Of a stretch of 64,000 nt of DNA, positions 41,495 to 50,465 are shown one piece after another. The position numbers and the translations under genes were made by a program. This DNA comes from CAYPSN01 sp041907025 (GTDB lineage: Bacteria; Patescibacteriota; Saccharimonadia; CAILAD01; JADZBC01): contig JAYRIB010000004.1 of NCBI GenBank assembly GCA_041907025.1, positions 1 through 64,000 on the forward strand. Direction: 5' to 3'. The stretch's first letter is position 1, and each line of letters begins with the position of its first letter. A model generated the notes under the pieces. That model was not told the origin of the DNA and made no database searches. It saw only the letters and a program-made list of their open reading frames with translations.

Positions 41495-43219
41495 ATGAGT
41501 AAGGTTACTACTGAAATTATTGGACTTATTGAGCAGTCCTGCCGCGTGGCGTATCCAGACTATGGCAAAGAGGGTGACGTGGCAGATAGCATAAGTCTGC
41601 CAGATCAGGCGTTTGGCGACTTAGCCTCGAGCATAGCCATGCGTATAGCAGCCCAGCTCGACGTAGCTCCACGCATAGTGGCTGAGAAGATCGTCGGGTC
41701 TTTACCGGAGAGTTCACTTGTGCAGCAGGTGACCATAGCCGGTGCTGGCTTTATTAACATTCGCTTGTCGGACAGTGCGTTGAGCACAATGTCTGCTGAG
41801 ATGGCTAGTTTGCATCCCGAGGCTATGGTGGATGCCATAGGCGGTGGTAAAACGGTTGCAATCGACTATTCGCACCCGAATATCGGCAAGCCCATGGGTG
41901 TACACCACTTGCTTTCGACCGTCATTGGCGATGCAATTAAGCGGACGATGCGCGAGGCGGGTTACAAGGTGATTGCTGACAACTTCATCGGCGACTTAGG
42001 CACGCAGTTTGGTAAGCTAATCTGGGCCGTCAAGCAGTGGGGCGACAGTGCTACGATCGAACTAGATCCAATCACTGAGCTGCAGAAGTTGTACGTGAAG
42101 TTTCACATTGAGTCGGATGGCGATGTCGAACTGGACGCTGCGGCTCGGGCAGAGTACTTAAAGCTAGAGCAGGGTGATGCCGAGAACCGTGAGCTTTGGC
42201 GAAAGATTGTAGACTGGAGCAAGGCTGAGATACAGCCGATTTATGATGCTTTGGGGGTGGAGTTTGATTATATGCACGGCGAGAGCTTCTATGAGGATAA
42301 AATGGAGTCTATTCTGCAGCGAGGCATAGATGAGGGCGTGTTTATCGAGAGTCAAGGCGCTCTTGTTTGCCTGTCGACGAACGAGGATGAGCCACCTGCC
42401 ATCCTGCGCAAGAGTGATGGCGCTACGCTGTACCTTACCCGTGACTTGGCTCGCATTGCCTACTGGGAGGAAGCCTGGCAGCCGGATATTATGCTCGTGG
42501 TCGTAGATGAGGCACAGAGCTTTGCCCAAAGGCAGCTGTATAGTGTTGCCCAGAAACTACAGCTTACAGACGCACAGCTCACACAGGTTAACTTTGGTCG
42601 CATGCGTTTTACTGATGGTAGTATGAGTACGCGCAAAGGTAATATTCTCTTGCTAAAAGACTTGCTTGCAGAGGCTGAGGCTCGGGCGCGCAAGCTAGTT
42701 GATGACAAATCTCACGGGCTTGATCCCCAAGAGCGAGCCCAAGCAGCCCATATATTGGCAATATGTAGTATAAAATACAACATACTTTCACAAAATAGGC
42801 TTTCAGACATTGTCTTTGACTGGTCGAGTATGCTGAACTTTGAAGGTAATAGCGCCCCTTACCTAACGTATACCCTTGTCCGCTTGCGCTCACTGCTGGC
42901 GAAAGCCGCCCATGACCAGGAGGGTAAGGCAGGTAGTGAACACCGCGCTTGGTCTGAAGCTGTTGAGCGCGAGCTAGTACTACAGCTAACGCAGTACAAC
43001 GATACGTTTAGACGCGCTATGAACGAGCAAAAACCCAGTCATCTTGCTAACTACGCTTACTCACTCGCTCAAAAGTACAACAGGCTCTATAATAGCCTCC
43101 CTGTACTGCAGGCCGATGGCGACACCAGGGCTGTGCGACTACAGCTTAGTACTACCGCAGAGCGGACTTTGGCACACGCGTTTCGTTGTCTCGGTCTCGT
43201 TGCGCCAATAAAAATGTAG
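41495..43219 (+). CDS. argS: Arginyl-tRNA synthetase
   Basis: Class I synthetase of 574 residues. The N-terminal additional domain (residues 1-110) recognises the tRNA D loop. The HIGH-type motif is YSHPNIGKPMGVHHLLS, the KMSKS loop is replaced by MSTRKGN as in many ArgRS, and the C-terminal DALR anticodon-binding domain begins near residue 460 (NFEGNSAPYLTYTLVRLRS). It charges tRNA-Arg. The message appears leaderless. Confidence 0.96.
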   Translation: MSKVTTEIIGLIEQSCRVAYPDYGKEGDVADSISLPDQAFGDLASSIAMRIAAQLDVAPRIVAEKIVGSLPESSLVQQVTIAGAGFINIRLSDSALSTMSAEMASLHPEAMVDAIGGGKTVAIDYSHPNIGKPMGVHHLLSTVIGDAIKRTMREAGYKVIADNFIGDLGTQFGKLIWAVKQWGDSATIELDPITELQKLYVKFHIESDGDVELDAAARAEYLKLEQGDAENRELWRKIVDWSKAEIQPIYDALGVEFDYMHGESFYEDKMESILQRGIDEGVFIESQGALVCLSTNEDEPPAILRKSDGATLYLTRDLARIAYWEEAWQPDIMLVVVDEAQSFAQRQLYSVAQKLQLTDAQLTQVNFGRMRFTDGSMSTRKGNILLLKDLLAEAEARARKLVDDKSHGLDPQERAQAAHILAICSIKYNILSQNRLSDIVFDWSSMLNFEGNSAPYLTYTLVRLRSLLAKAAHDQEGKAGSEHRAWSEAVERELVLQLTQYNDTFRRAMNEQKPSHLANYAYSLAQKYNRLYNSLPVLQADGDTRAVRLQLSTTAERTLAHAFRCLGLVAPIKM

Positions 43220-43234
43220 GCGATCGTGATGTCC

Positions 43235-45292
43235 TTACAGCTTTGTAGAGATGACCTTGTTGCCGCTGAGCGCGTACAGGGTGCCGTCAGCGGTTACACT
43301 AAAGTCCTTTAGCTTTACTCCAGCTGGAGTGAGGTATTGCTGCTTGTACGCAAAGCCATTACCATCGAGGTTTATGCCGACAATTTGTTGCTGGTTTGTT
43401 CCAAGAGCAATGATTGACTGCTCGTTTTGAAGTATAAGCTTAGTTAGGCCTTTGACCGAAGTTGCCAGGTCGGTAATTGAAGCGGGTTCGCCAATACCGT
43501 TGGTGAACGTTGTAATTTTAGTACTGCCATCGACCATTAAGATAGAACCGTTGATGGCGAGAGCAGTGCCTTTGGCTACACTTGCAGCGTTTGCCCGTTT
43601 AATATAGCTTGAGCTCGCGCTAAAACCAATCGAGGTGCGACTGTGTCGGTAGATTTGATCATTCTGAGGTGAGAGGATATAGAGGTTGCCAACATAACTC
43701 GCAATGGCGTTGCCAGCGATCCAATTGCCGCCACTTAGTTTGACCGTAGTAAGTGGTTTTCCAGGTATAAACTGCAGCACATCTGGTGCAGAGGTTAGGA
43801 TGAAGATGCTATCTCCAAGCGAAGACGGTGTTGCGGCGACGGCAAGCTTTAGGCTACTGTTTTGAGCTACGATGCTTGATGATTTGCGGGCAATGTCTAT
43901 CTGGTACAGGGCGCCTGCATTCGTATCAACCGTATACAGCCGGTCGTCGAGTTGCACAATGAAATTCGCAGTAAACTTCTTTACTGATGTAAAATCTACA
44001 ATATTATTAACTTTAAGTCGGGTGATGTTGCTTAGCTTGTCGTTGACGGTAGAGAGGCGCGCCGCTAACTCCTGAGGGCTAATGCTCTTTTGGCTGCGCA
44101 AATCACTGTCCATTTCAAAGGCGCGGCTGATTTGTTGAGCATTATAGGCATTGGTAATTGCCTCTAGCTTGGTGGTGGCTGATTTTGTGGAGGCGGCACT
44201 ACCATCAACTTGCCCTAAACTCTGTTTGGCCTCGGCGCTTTCGGTCAAGGCAACCACTTCTTTGTAGTCTGTCACTAAGTCTCGATAGTTCGTGGTATTG
44301 GCGGAATACAGGTACGAACCGATTCCAATGCACAGGACCAGCCCCAGAGCGATCACGAGCGCTTTGCGCGGGTTTGGGTTAATATACTTAGTCCACAGGT
44401 TGTTCCAAATGGATTTGCTATGATGTTTGGCATTCGGCCAGGCTTTGGTTTTCCACCAGGAGTGAGACTTGCTAGCAGCTGCTTTGACAGCTCCAGAGGC
44501 CTTGAGCGCGAGCGGTGCGCCAGCAGCCTTTACCTCGTCGAGCTTGGTTTGCGATTTACCTACCATGACGGTGTCGGGTTGGCCTTCGAGGGGTTCGTTT
44601 GAGGCCTGTTCCAGGTCGCTGAGCTCAACTACAAGGGCGGCACAGCGTGCACTGCTTGCCTCACCCTCGAGTTGGCTACTCATTTTATGTACGCAGCTGG
44701 CAGGAGAGTTGTCGATTACCAGCTGGTTGAGGGAACTGGCTTCGAATTCAAAGAGGACTGCGGGTGTGGCAAAGAGCAGTTTATCTTTTTGCTTGAGTGT
44801 GCCCTCGGCAATGCCGTGGAAGGTTTTGCGCGGGCTGCTGCCTGCATTCAGGCCCTCAGCTAAGTCGGTAAGCTTGGAGCCTCGGTACAGGCGTGCATGC
44901 GCCTTGCCACACTGGGATAAATAGAGCTGATCTTGATTCAGTATGGCTACAACTGCACTGAGACTACTAATGTGCTTGGCATGATGTGATTCATTGAGTC
45001 TGGCGAGTTGGCTGTTCAGGGCAGCGATGGACTTTTCGAACCGAGTGCTCGGCTCGTCATCAAACTTCTTGTTAAAGTATTCTTCACCCATAGTCTTAAT
45101 AACCAAATCGACTATTTGACTTGCTAGGGACTCCTTGGCCATGACTTCGATGACAACAAATAGGCTACCAAGTTGGAGTTTTTGCTCAATCGGTGGCTCG
45201 AAATGGTAGGCAAATGCCAAAGCCGGCACACTGGAGTGCTTCGTGGGGTATGGTACAAGTTTGGCTACGCGCTGAAGGAGGGGTGTGTTCAT
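43235..45292 (-). CDS. Membrane protein with a degenerate PP2C-like domain and an extracellular propeller
   Basis: A protein of about 685 residues. Residues 35-235 resemble a PP2C phosphatase (GSLFVVIEVMAKESLASQIVDLVI, then LYLSQCGKAHARLYRGSKLTDLAEGL), but the metal-binding DGMGG is EVMAK, so it is probably inactive. After a linker, one membrane helix (about 308-328) leads to a helical stalk and a beta-propeller-like domain (about 425-685). It may sense extracellular ligands and regulate a Ser/Thr kinase system. The ATG at 45292 is preferred; the open frame extends about 120 codons upstream but is Cys-rich and overlaps the divergent uvrD-like promoter. Confidence 0.65.
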   Translation of the reverse strand: MNTPLLQRVAKLVPYPTKHSSVPALAFAYHFEPPIEQKLQLGSLFVVIEVMAKESLASQIVDLVIKTMGEEYFNKKFDDEPSTRFEKSIAALNSQLARLNESHHAKHISSLSAVVAILNQDQLYLSQCGKAHARLYRGSKLTDLAEGLNAGSSPRKTFHGIAEGTLKQKDKLLFATPAVLFEFEASSLNQLVIDNSPASCVHKMSSQLEGEASSARCAALVVELSDLEQASNEPLEGQPDTVMVGKSQTKLDEVKAAGAPLALKASGAVKAAASKSHSWWKTKAWPNAKHHSKSIWNNLWTKYINPNPRKALVIALGLVLCIGIGSYLYSANTTNYRDLVTDYKEVVALTESAEAKQSLGQVDGSAASTKSATTKLEAITNAYNAQQISRAFEMDSDLRSQKSISPQELAARLSTVNDKLSNITRLKVNNIVDFTSVKKFTANFIVQLDDRLYTVDTNAGALYQIDIARKSSSIVAQNSSLKLAVAATPSSLGDSIFILTSAPDVLQFIPGKPLTTVKLSGGNWIAGNAIASYVGNLYILSPQNDQIYRHSRTSIGFSASSSYIKRANAASVAKGTALAINGSILMVDGSTKITTFTNGIGEPASITDLATSVKGLTKLILQNEQSIIALGTNQQQIVGINLDGNGFAYKQQYLTPAGVKLKDFSVTADGTLYALSGNKVISTKL

Positions 45293-45406
45293 GGAAGTGC
45301 TATGGATTTGCAGTTTTTGCAGACTTACAAGGTGTTTAAGCAGAATGTTTTCCTTAGCATAACATTTTTGGCACTTGGCGGCCAGGGAGTATGTAGGGAG
45401 GTGAGC

Positions 45407-45415
45407 TGCTATACT
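45407..45415 (+). promoter_or_regulatory. Extended -10 promoter of the UvrD-like gene, leaderless type
   Basis: TGCTATACT (45407-45415) ends six bases before the ATG at 45422, so transcription would start on the start codon. The same nonamer with identical spacing occurs before the SprT-like gene (48291-48299). Confidence 0.55.
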
Positions 45416-45421
45416 AAGGTC

Positions 45422-48277
45422 ATGGAAAAAACCGATCACATTGCAGGGCTCAACAAGGCACAGGCCAGGGCAGTAACGCATGGTAGCGGCCCAGCTCTTG
45501 TGGTGGCGGGCGCAGGGACAGGTAAGACCACGGTTATTACCCGACGGATAGCTTGGTTGATAGCTACGGGTAAGGCGCGGCCAGATGAGATTCTCGCACT
45601 TACCTTTACCGACAAGGCCGCCCGTGAAATGGAGGAGCGGGTTGATCACTTATTGCCATATGGGGTGGTGAGCACCAATATCATGACATTCCACGCCTTG
45701 GGTGATCAGATTCTGCGTGATCAGGCGTTGGAGATTGGCATTTCAACCGACTTCCAGGTAATGAGTGGTTTTCAGCAGATAATCTTCATGCAACAGATTC
45801 TGCCAGAGCTCGAGTTGGATCATTACGCACCGCTCGGTAATCCATACCAGTTTCTGGAGGCACTTGCTACGCATTTTTCACGACTCAAAGATGAATGTAT
45901 TACGCCGGCGCTGTATCGAGAGTTTGCTGCCCAGCAGATAGTTAAGGCAGCAACAGAGGAGGCTAAGTCTGAGGCTGAGCGCGTTCGTGAATTGGCGTTT
46001 GCCTACAGTGTGTATACCGAGCAGGCTCGAGCTCAGGCTAAGCTGGACTTTGGGGATCAAATCTCGCTGACCATTGAACTATTCAAGGCACGGCCAAAGG
46101 TCCTGCTTGGCTACCAGCAACGGTTCAAATACATCATGGTAGACGAGTATCAGGATACAAATTACGCTCAAAACGAGTTCGTAAAGATGTTGACAAAAAA
46201 GCATCAAAACATTATGGTTGTAGGTGATGATGACCAGTCAATCTACCGCTTCAGAGGTGCTTCAATCGCGAATATCTTGCAGTTTAAAAAACAGTACCCC
46301 AAAACCAAGCAAATCGTGATGACCGAAAACTATCGGTCGACTCAGGAAATTCTAGATATTAGCCATACGCTTGTTGCTAACAACAATCCAGACCGACTTG
46401 AAGTTCAAAACAAGATCGATAAGCGTTTAGTCGGTTTCAGTCATGGTCCAGCACCTGTACTCATGCAGGCCCCCACCTTACCAGAGGAGATGCAGCTGGT
46501 AGCGCGCCAAGTAGCAAGACTCATTGCCGATGGCGTTGAGCCGCGTGACATTGCGATTTTAATGCGCAAAAACAGTCAGTCGAGCGCCATAATGTTGGCC
46601 TTAGAGGCTGAGGGGGTGATGGCTGAAACCTCCCAAAGGGAAAGTCTGTTTATGCGTCCAGAGGTAAAAGCTCTCCTTAACTTTGTGGCGGTCATGAATG
46701 ACCCCCAGGACTCAACGGCTATGTATGGACTGCTCGCGGGTGATATATACCAGATGCAGCTTGGTTCGCTGGTCAGTATGACATCTCAGGCAAAGCGTGA
46801 GCACAGCAGTCTTGAGCAGTATTTGAGGGGTATTGAAGGGGCGGAGGCAGGTATGGAGAGGGTGATTGAGCATATCGATGAGTACCGCAAGCACGCCCGT
46901 GAGCTGAGTGCTGGACAGCTGTTGTATAAATTCATACATGAGCAGGGTTATCTGGGAAAGCTGCTCGAAGCAGCCGAAAATAGTAATGAAGCGGCCCTAA
47001 AGATTCAAAACATTGCCCAGTTTTTTGGGCTGATCAGGGAGTTTGAAAACATGAGTCTTGATCCAACGATTTATCATTTCTGGGCCTATGTTTCCGAGAT
47101 GCGCAGCTCAGAAGCCGACATATTGTCGACCGAATCGCCACTTGATCAAAATGCGGTGCGGATTATGACGATACACAAGGCAAAGGGGCTAGAGTTCGAG
47201 GCGGTGTTTGTGCCTAATATGGTTGCAGAGGTCTTTCCCTCGCGTCGTCAGGCCGAAAAGATTCAGATTCCAGATGGCCTGATAAATGTCGATACCAGTC
47301 GGGAATGGCATGTTGCTGAGGAGCGACGTCTTTGTTACGTGGCGCTCACGCGTGCCAAGAAATACCTCTACTTGTCATGCTCATACGATCATGGCGGAGC
47401 TCGCTTGCGTAAGATGTCGCCGTTTGTAGCCGAAGCACTTGGTGCCCAAGCTCCCATACAACTGGAGGCTAAGACGGGTGCTCTTGAGCTGATTGACCAA
47501 TTTGCAGTACCGCAAAAACCAGAACACGATCTGACTGCGCACTTGTACGAGGATGGCTGGCTGAATCTCACCCCACACCAGATTGACGACTATTTGCGCG
47601 ATCCAGAAAAGTTTTGGTTATTCCATGTCCTGAAGCTGCCACAGGGGCCGTTTCATGCCCTTGTGTATGGATCGGCTATTCATCATGCGATAGAGTTTTA
47701 TTACCGCGGGCGGCTCAACGGTCGCACGGTTCCACTCAAAGATGTGCAGCAGGCTTTTGAGGACGCTTGGTCGAGTGAGGGCTTTGTGTCCAGGCGCCAC
47801 GAGCAGCAACGGCTGTCGCGTGGGAGAGAGGTCATTAAACGGTTCTATGAACGCGAGAAGCAAGCTGAGTTGCCACAATGCGTTGAGTTACCGTTTAGTC
47901 TCATTATCCCTGAGCTCAAAGTCCGTATTAGCGGTCGATATGACGCAGTTTTTGCGCACAAGCTGGTTGGTAGCAAGAATGGGGCGATCGAAATTCGCGA
48001 CTTCAAGACTTCCCAAGTAAAGGACCAGGCGGCTGCAGAACGGAAGCTCAAAGACAACGTGCAGCTGGCCATTTATGCACTCGCTTGGGAGCGCACCACG
48101 CAGCAGCCAGTTGCAAGTGTGTCGTTGGACTTTGTTGAGCCTGGGCTTATCGCTGCGACAACGAAGGTTGATCATGTCAAGACGCTCGAGAAGATTAAGA
48201 AAGTGGCTGACGGGATAGCTCGCCGCGACTTCAAAGGTGGTGCCCAGTCGCTCTACAAGGTAACGCAACCATGGTAA
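45422..48277 (+). CDS. UvrD/PcrA-type helicase fused to a PD-(D/E)XK nuclease domain
   Basis: A superfamily 1 DNA helicase of about 951 residues. LNKAQARAVTHGSGPALVVAGAGTGKTT carries the Q motif and Walker A, VDEYQDTN is Walker B, VVGDDDQSIYRFRGA is motif III, and VRIMTIHKAKGLEFEAVFVP and VALTRAKKYLYLS are motifs V and VI. The C-terminal 230 residues are a RecB-like nuclease (GSAIHHAIEFYY, SGRYDAVF, EIRDFKTS, QLAIYALAW). This fusion resembles AddA and would process DNA ends for recombination. The start at 45422 is chosen from the promoter and the motif position; an 83-codon upstream extension looks non-coding. Confidence 0.93.
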   Translation: MEKTDHIAGLNKAQARAVTHGSGPALVVAGAGTGKTTVITRRIAWLIATGKARPDEILALTFTDKAAREMEERVDHLLPYGVVSTNIMTFHALGDQILRDQALEIGISTDFQVMSGFQQIIFMQQILPELELDHYAPLGNPYQFLEALATHFSRLKDECITPALYREFAAQQIVKAATEEAKSEAERVRELAFAYSVYTEQARAQAKLDFGDQISLTIELFKARPKVLLGYQQRFKYIMVDEYQDTNYAQNEFVKMLTKKHQNIMVVGDDDQSIYRFRGASIANILQFKKQYPKTKQIVMTENYRSTQEILDISHTLVANNNPDRLEVQNKIDKRLVGFSHGPAPVLMQAPTLPEEMQLVARQVARLIADGVEPRDIAILMRKNSQSSAIMLALEAEGVMAETSQRESLFMRPEVKALLNFVAVMNDPQDSTAMYGLLAGDIYQMQLGSLVSMTSQAKREHSSLEQYLRGIEGAEAGMERVIEHIDEYRKHARELSAGQLLYKFIHEQGYLGKLLEAAENSNEAALKIQNIAQFFGLIREFENMSLDPTIYHFWAYVSEMRSSEADILSTESPLDQNAVRIMTIHKAKGLEFEAVFVPNMVAEVFPSRRQAEKIQIPDGLINVDTSREWHVAEERRLCYVALTRAKKYLYLSCSYDHGGARLRKMSPFVAEALGAQAPIQLEAKTGALELIDQFAVPQKPEHDLTAHLYEDGWLNLTPHQIDDYLRDPEKFWLFHVLKLPQGPFHALVYGSAIHHAIEFYYRGRLNGRTVPLKDVQQAFEDAWSSEGFVSRRHEQQRLSRGREVIKRFYEREKQAELPQCVELPFSLIIPELKVRISGRYDAVFAHKLVGSKNGAIEIRDFKTSQVKDQAAAERKLKDNVQLAIYALAWERTTQQPVASVSLDFVEPGLIAATTKVDHVKTLEKIKKVADGIARRDFKGGAQSLYKVTQPW

Positions 48278-48290
48278 TTCTTGACCTAGT

Positions 48291-48299
48291 TGCTATACT
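48291..48299 (+). promoter_or_regulatory. Extended -10 promoter of the SprT-like gene, leaderless type
   Basis: TGCTATACT ends six bases before the ATG at 48306, the same arrangement as before the UvrD-like gene. Confidence 0.55.
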
Positions 48300-48305
48300 T
48301 TAGGC

Positions 48306-48815
48306 ATGAGCGCCAAACACTATTTGAGCTATCGCGATCAAGACTGGCTCGAGAATTCGCTAGCTGATATTTGGTATCGGCATTTTGAGGATGTGGTTCA
48401 GGGCAATGTTGTGCGGATTGTATATGGTCGCAAGGCAAAGAACCAGCTAGGCTCGATTAGGCGAGACAAACATGACCCGACGGCAAGCATTATAACAGTT
48501 AATCCGCTATTCCAAGATCTTGATGTGCCAGAGTATGTTGTTAAAGCCACCATTGTGCACGAGATGACGCACTATGCACATGGCTTTAACTCGCCACTCG
48601 AGCAAAAGCACAAACACCCGCATAGTGGTGGCGTGATTCGGCGGGAGTTTGCCGAAAGAGGTTTAGAGCAGTTGTATCTGGACCAAAAGGCCTGGTTGAA
48701 GGAGTACTGGCCACTCATCTTGGCTCGGCACTTCCCAAATAACCGCTACAAGATAGTAAAAACTACAACGAGTAGGCAGGTACCCTTGCCGTGGTGGATG
48801 CGAGGCATGCGCTAG
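48306..48815 (+). CDS. SprT-like zinc metalloprotease family protein
   Basis: A 169-residue protein with the zinc-binding IVHEMTHYAHGFNS (HExxH) and a later HPHSGGVIRREFAERG that supplies further ligands, the SprT pattern. The C-terminal zinc ribbon of full SprT proteins is absent. Eukaryotic relatives digest DNA-protein crosslinks; the bacterial role is unclear. It follows the recombination helicase by 28 bases but has its own promoter. Confidence 0.75.
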   Translation: MSAKHYLSYRDQDWLENSLADIWYRHFEDVVQGNVVRIVYGRKAKNQLGSIRRDKHDPTASIITVNPLFQDLDVPEYVVKATIVHEMTHYAHGFNSPLEQKHKHPHSGGVIRREFAERGLEQLYLDQKAWLKEYWPLILARHFPNNRYKIVKTTTSRQVPLPWWMRGMR

Positions 48816-48817
48816 TA

Positions 48818-48846
48818 TTGACATACTTATTGGTAGGTACTATTAT
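48818..48846 (+). promoter_or_regulatory. Consensus promoter of the zinc-ribbon gene
   Basis: A perfect TTGACA at 48818-48823 and TATTAT at 48841-48846 are 17 bp apart, the strongest-looking promoter in the window. Confidence 0.75.
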
Positions 48847-48891
48847 AGTAGTCCGAACTTTGTTATCAGGACTTCGATCTTGGGAGCGAGC

Positions 48892-49239
48892 ATGTCAACA
48901 ATTGCAGTAATTTGTCCGCAGTGTGGAGACGTAGAAGTTACTCAGAAGGAAGTAGTTGTCAGGGTGTGCAGAGATACCTCTGTCGCGAGCTACTGGCTGA
49001 CGTGCCCATGGTGCACAGAGATAATTACCCGGAGGGCGGAACCGCGGGTTGTTGAGTTGCTGGTGGCTGCAGGCTGTCGGCTCCAAACGTGGAGCCTTCC
49101 AGAGGAGTTGAGTGACGCGCAGCGGTGTGGCAGTGGTTTGCCTATCGATATTGATGAAGTCCTCGATTTCCCTGAGAAAGTTCAGGACGAAGCTGCCTTC
49201 GATGAGGCATTCGATAAACTCTGTCGTGAAGTGAAGTGA
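48892..49239 (+). CDS. Small zinc-ribbon protein, unknown
   Basis: A protein of about 115 residues. CPQCGDVEV and, 30 residues later, TCPWCTEII form a four-Cys zinc ribbon; the C-terminal half is acidic. The pattern of a CPxCG ribbon followed by a CPxC strand and a VVELLVAAG helix resembles small proteins common in actinomycetes, so acquisition from a host lineage is possible. It is a monocistronic unit with a consensus promoter, GGGAG ahead of the ATG, and its own terminator. Confidence 0.6.
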   Translation: MSTIAVICPQCGDVEVTQKEVVVRVCRDTSVASYWLTCPWCTEIITRRAEPRVVELLVAAGCRLQTWSLPEELSDAQRCGSGLPIDIDEVLDFPEKVQDEAAFDEAFDKLCREVK

Positions 49240-49284
49240 TGGAAAAAGAGGGGTGGCTAGGCATAGGGCTTAGCCACCAATCGG

Positions 49285-49311
49285 CCGGACAAATATGTCC
49301 GGTTTTCTTTT
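49285..49311 (+). terminator. Terminator of the zinc-ribbon gene
   Basis: CCGGACA (49285-49291) pairs with TGTCCGG (49296-49302), followed by TTTTCTTTT. A second hairpin GGTGGCTA/TTAGCCACC lies just upstream (49252-49279). Confidence 0.85.
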
Positions 49312-49361
49312 GCCCACATAGTTCGTTTTGTGTTCGTTGATGGGTCGTGTATAATATGCTT

Positions 49362-50438
49362 ATGACAGCACTTCTCATTGTCCTCATCGTAATTATGCTC
49401 TTGGGCTTCGGCGCGATTATATTTGTGCTGAGTCGGCAAACGCCTGCTCCAAAGGCCGATGAGGGCGCTCTGGGCATGCTCAAGCAGGACCTGCAAGGAA
49501 TCACTCAGTTACTCTCGCAAACCCAGTCGCAAATGGGTGAGCGGCTGGATAAAAACAATGATGCTATGCGCGACTCGGTGCACAGACAGATGAGCGAGTC
49601 AGCCAAGCTCATTACTGAGGTCACACAGCGGCTCACGACGCTCGACGAAACCAACCGTCGGGTAGTTGATGTAGCGGATGAGCTAAAAACGCTTCAAAAT
49701 GTCTTACAGAACCCCAAACAACGCGGTGTATTGGGGGAATACTACCTTGATACAGTGCTTAAGAACGTGTTGCCGCCCGATCGCTATAAATTGCAGTATA
49801 AATTTGAAGATGGCGAGATTGTTGATGCGGCTATTTTCCTAGAAGAGGGTAAGGTTTTGCCGATCGACTCTAAGTTCAGCTTAGAAAACTACAATCGGTT
49901 GATTGAAGAGAATGACAAGGACAAGCGTGAGGTAATTATCAAGACCTTTAAGCAAGACTTAAAGAACCGCATTGACGAGACTGCTAAGTATATTCGCCCT
50001 AATGAAGGCACAATGGACTTCGCCTTCATGTTTATTCCCTCCGAGGCCATTTACTATGACTTGCTGGTTAATAAAGTCGGTATGGTGCAGACATCCTCGC
50101 GCGACCTCATAGAGTATGCTTTTCGGGATAAGAAGGTCATTATTGTGTCGCCAACCTCATTTATGGCCTACTTGCAGACAGTTTTGCAGGGCTTGCGCTC
50201 GTTGCAGATCGAAGAGCAGGCCAAGGAGATCCAGATCCGCGTGGGCCAGCTTGGGCAGCATCTGCGCGCGTACGACACGTTTATGGGCAAGCTGGGTAAT
50301 TCGCTCGGTACAACCGTTAATCACTATAATAACGCCCACAAAGAGCTGAAAAAGATTGATAAAGACGTGGTGAAGATCTCGGGCAGTAGTCCGGCCGTTG
50401 AAGCGTTGTTAGTTGATAAGCCTAGCCTAGACGAGTAA
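49362..50438 (+). CDS. rmuC: DNA recombination protein RmuC
   Basis: A protein of about 358 residues. An N-terminal membrane helix (residues 2-24) leads to a coiled-coil region (about 40-110) and the RmuC domain with NPKQRGVLGEYYLDTVLKNVLPPD, VLPIDSKFSLENYNRL and FMFIPSEAIYYDLL. It is predicted to be nuclease-like and limits inversions at short repeats. TATAAT (49350-49355) ends six bases before this ATG, so an upstream in-frame GTG (49347) inside the -10 box is rejected as the start. Confidence 0.93.
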   Translation: MTALLIVLIVIMLLGFGAIIFVLSRQTPAPKADEGALGMLKQDLQGITQLLSQTQSQMGERLDKNNDAMRDSVHRQMSESAKLITEVTQRLTTLDETNRRVVDVADELKTLQNVLQNPKQRGVLGEYYLDTVLKNVLPPDRYKLQYKFEDGEIVDAAIFLEEGKVLPIDSKFSLENYNRLIEENDKDKREVIIKTFKQDLKNRIDETAKYIRPNEGTMDFAFMFIPSEAIYYDLLVNKVGMVQTSSRDLIEYAFRDKKVIIVSPTSFMAYLQTVLQGLRSLQIEEQAKEIQIRVGQLGQHLRAYDTFMGKLGNSLGTTVNHYNNAHKELKKIDKDVVKISGSSPAVEALLVDKPSLDE

Positions 50439-50465
50439 AGTAGAACAAAAGGGAACACAACTACT

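Noticed and set aside
45173..45421. N-terminal extension of the UvrD-like protein
   Set aside because: The extra 83 codons overlap the divergent gene, lie upstream of the -10 box at 45410 and show no helicase motif.
45293..45649. N-terminal extension of the PP2C-like protein
   Set aside because: The added 119 residues are Cys- and His-rich without a domain, and overlap the UvrD-like promoter and Walker A coding region on the other strand.
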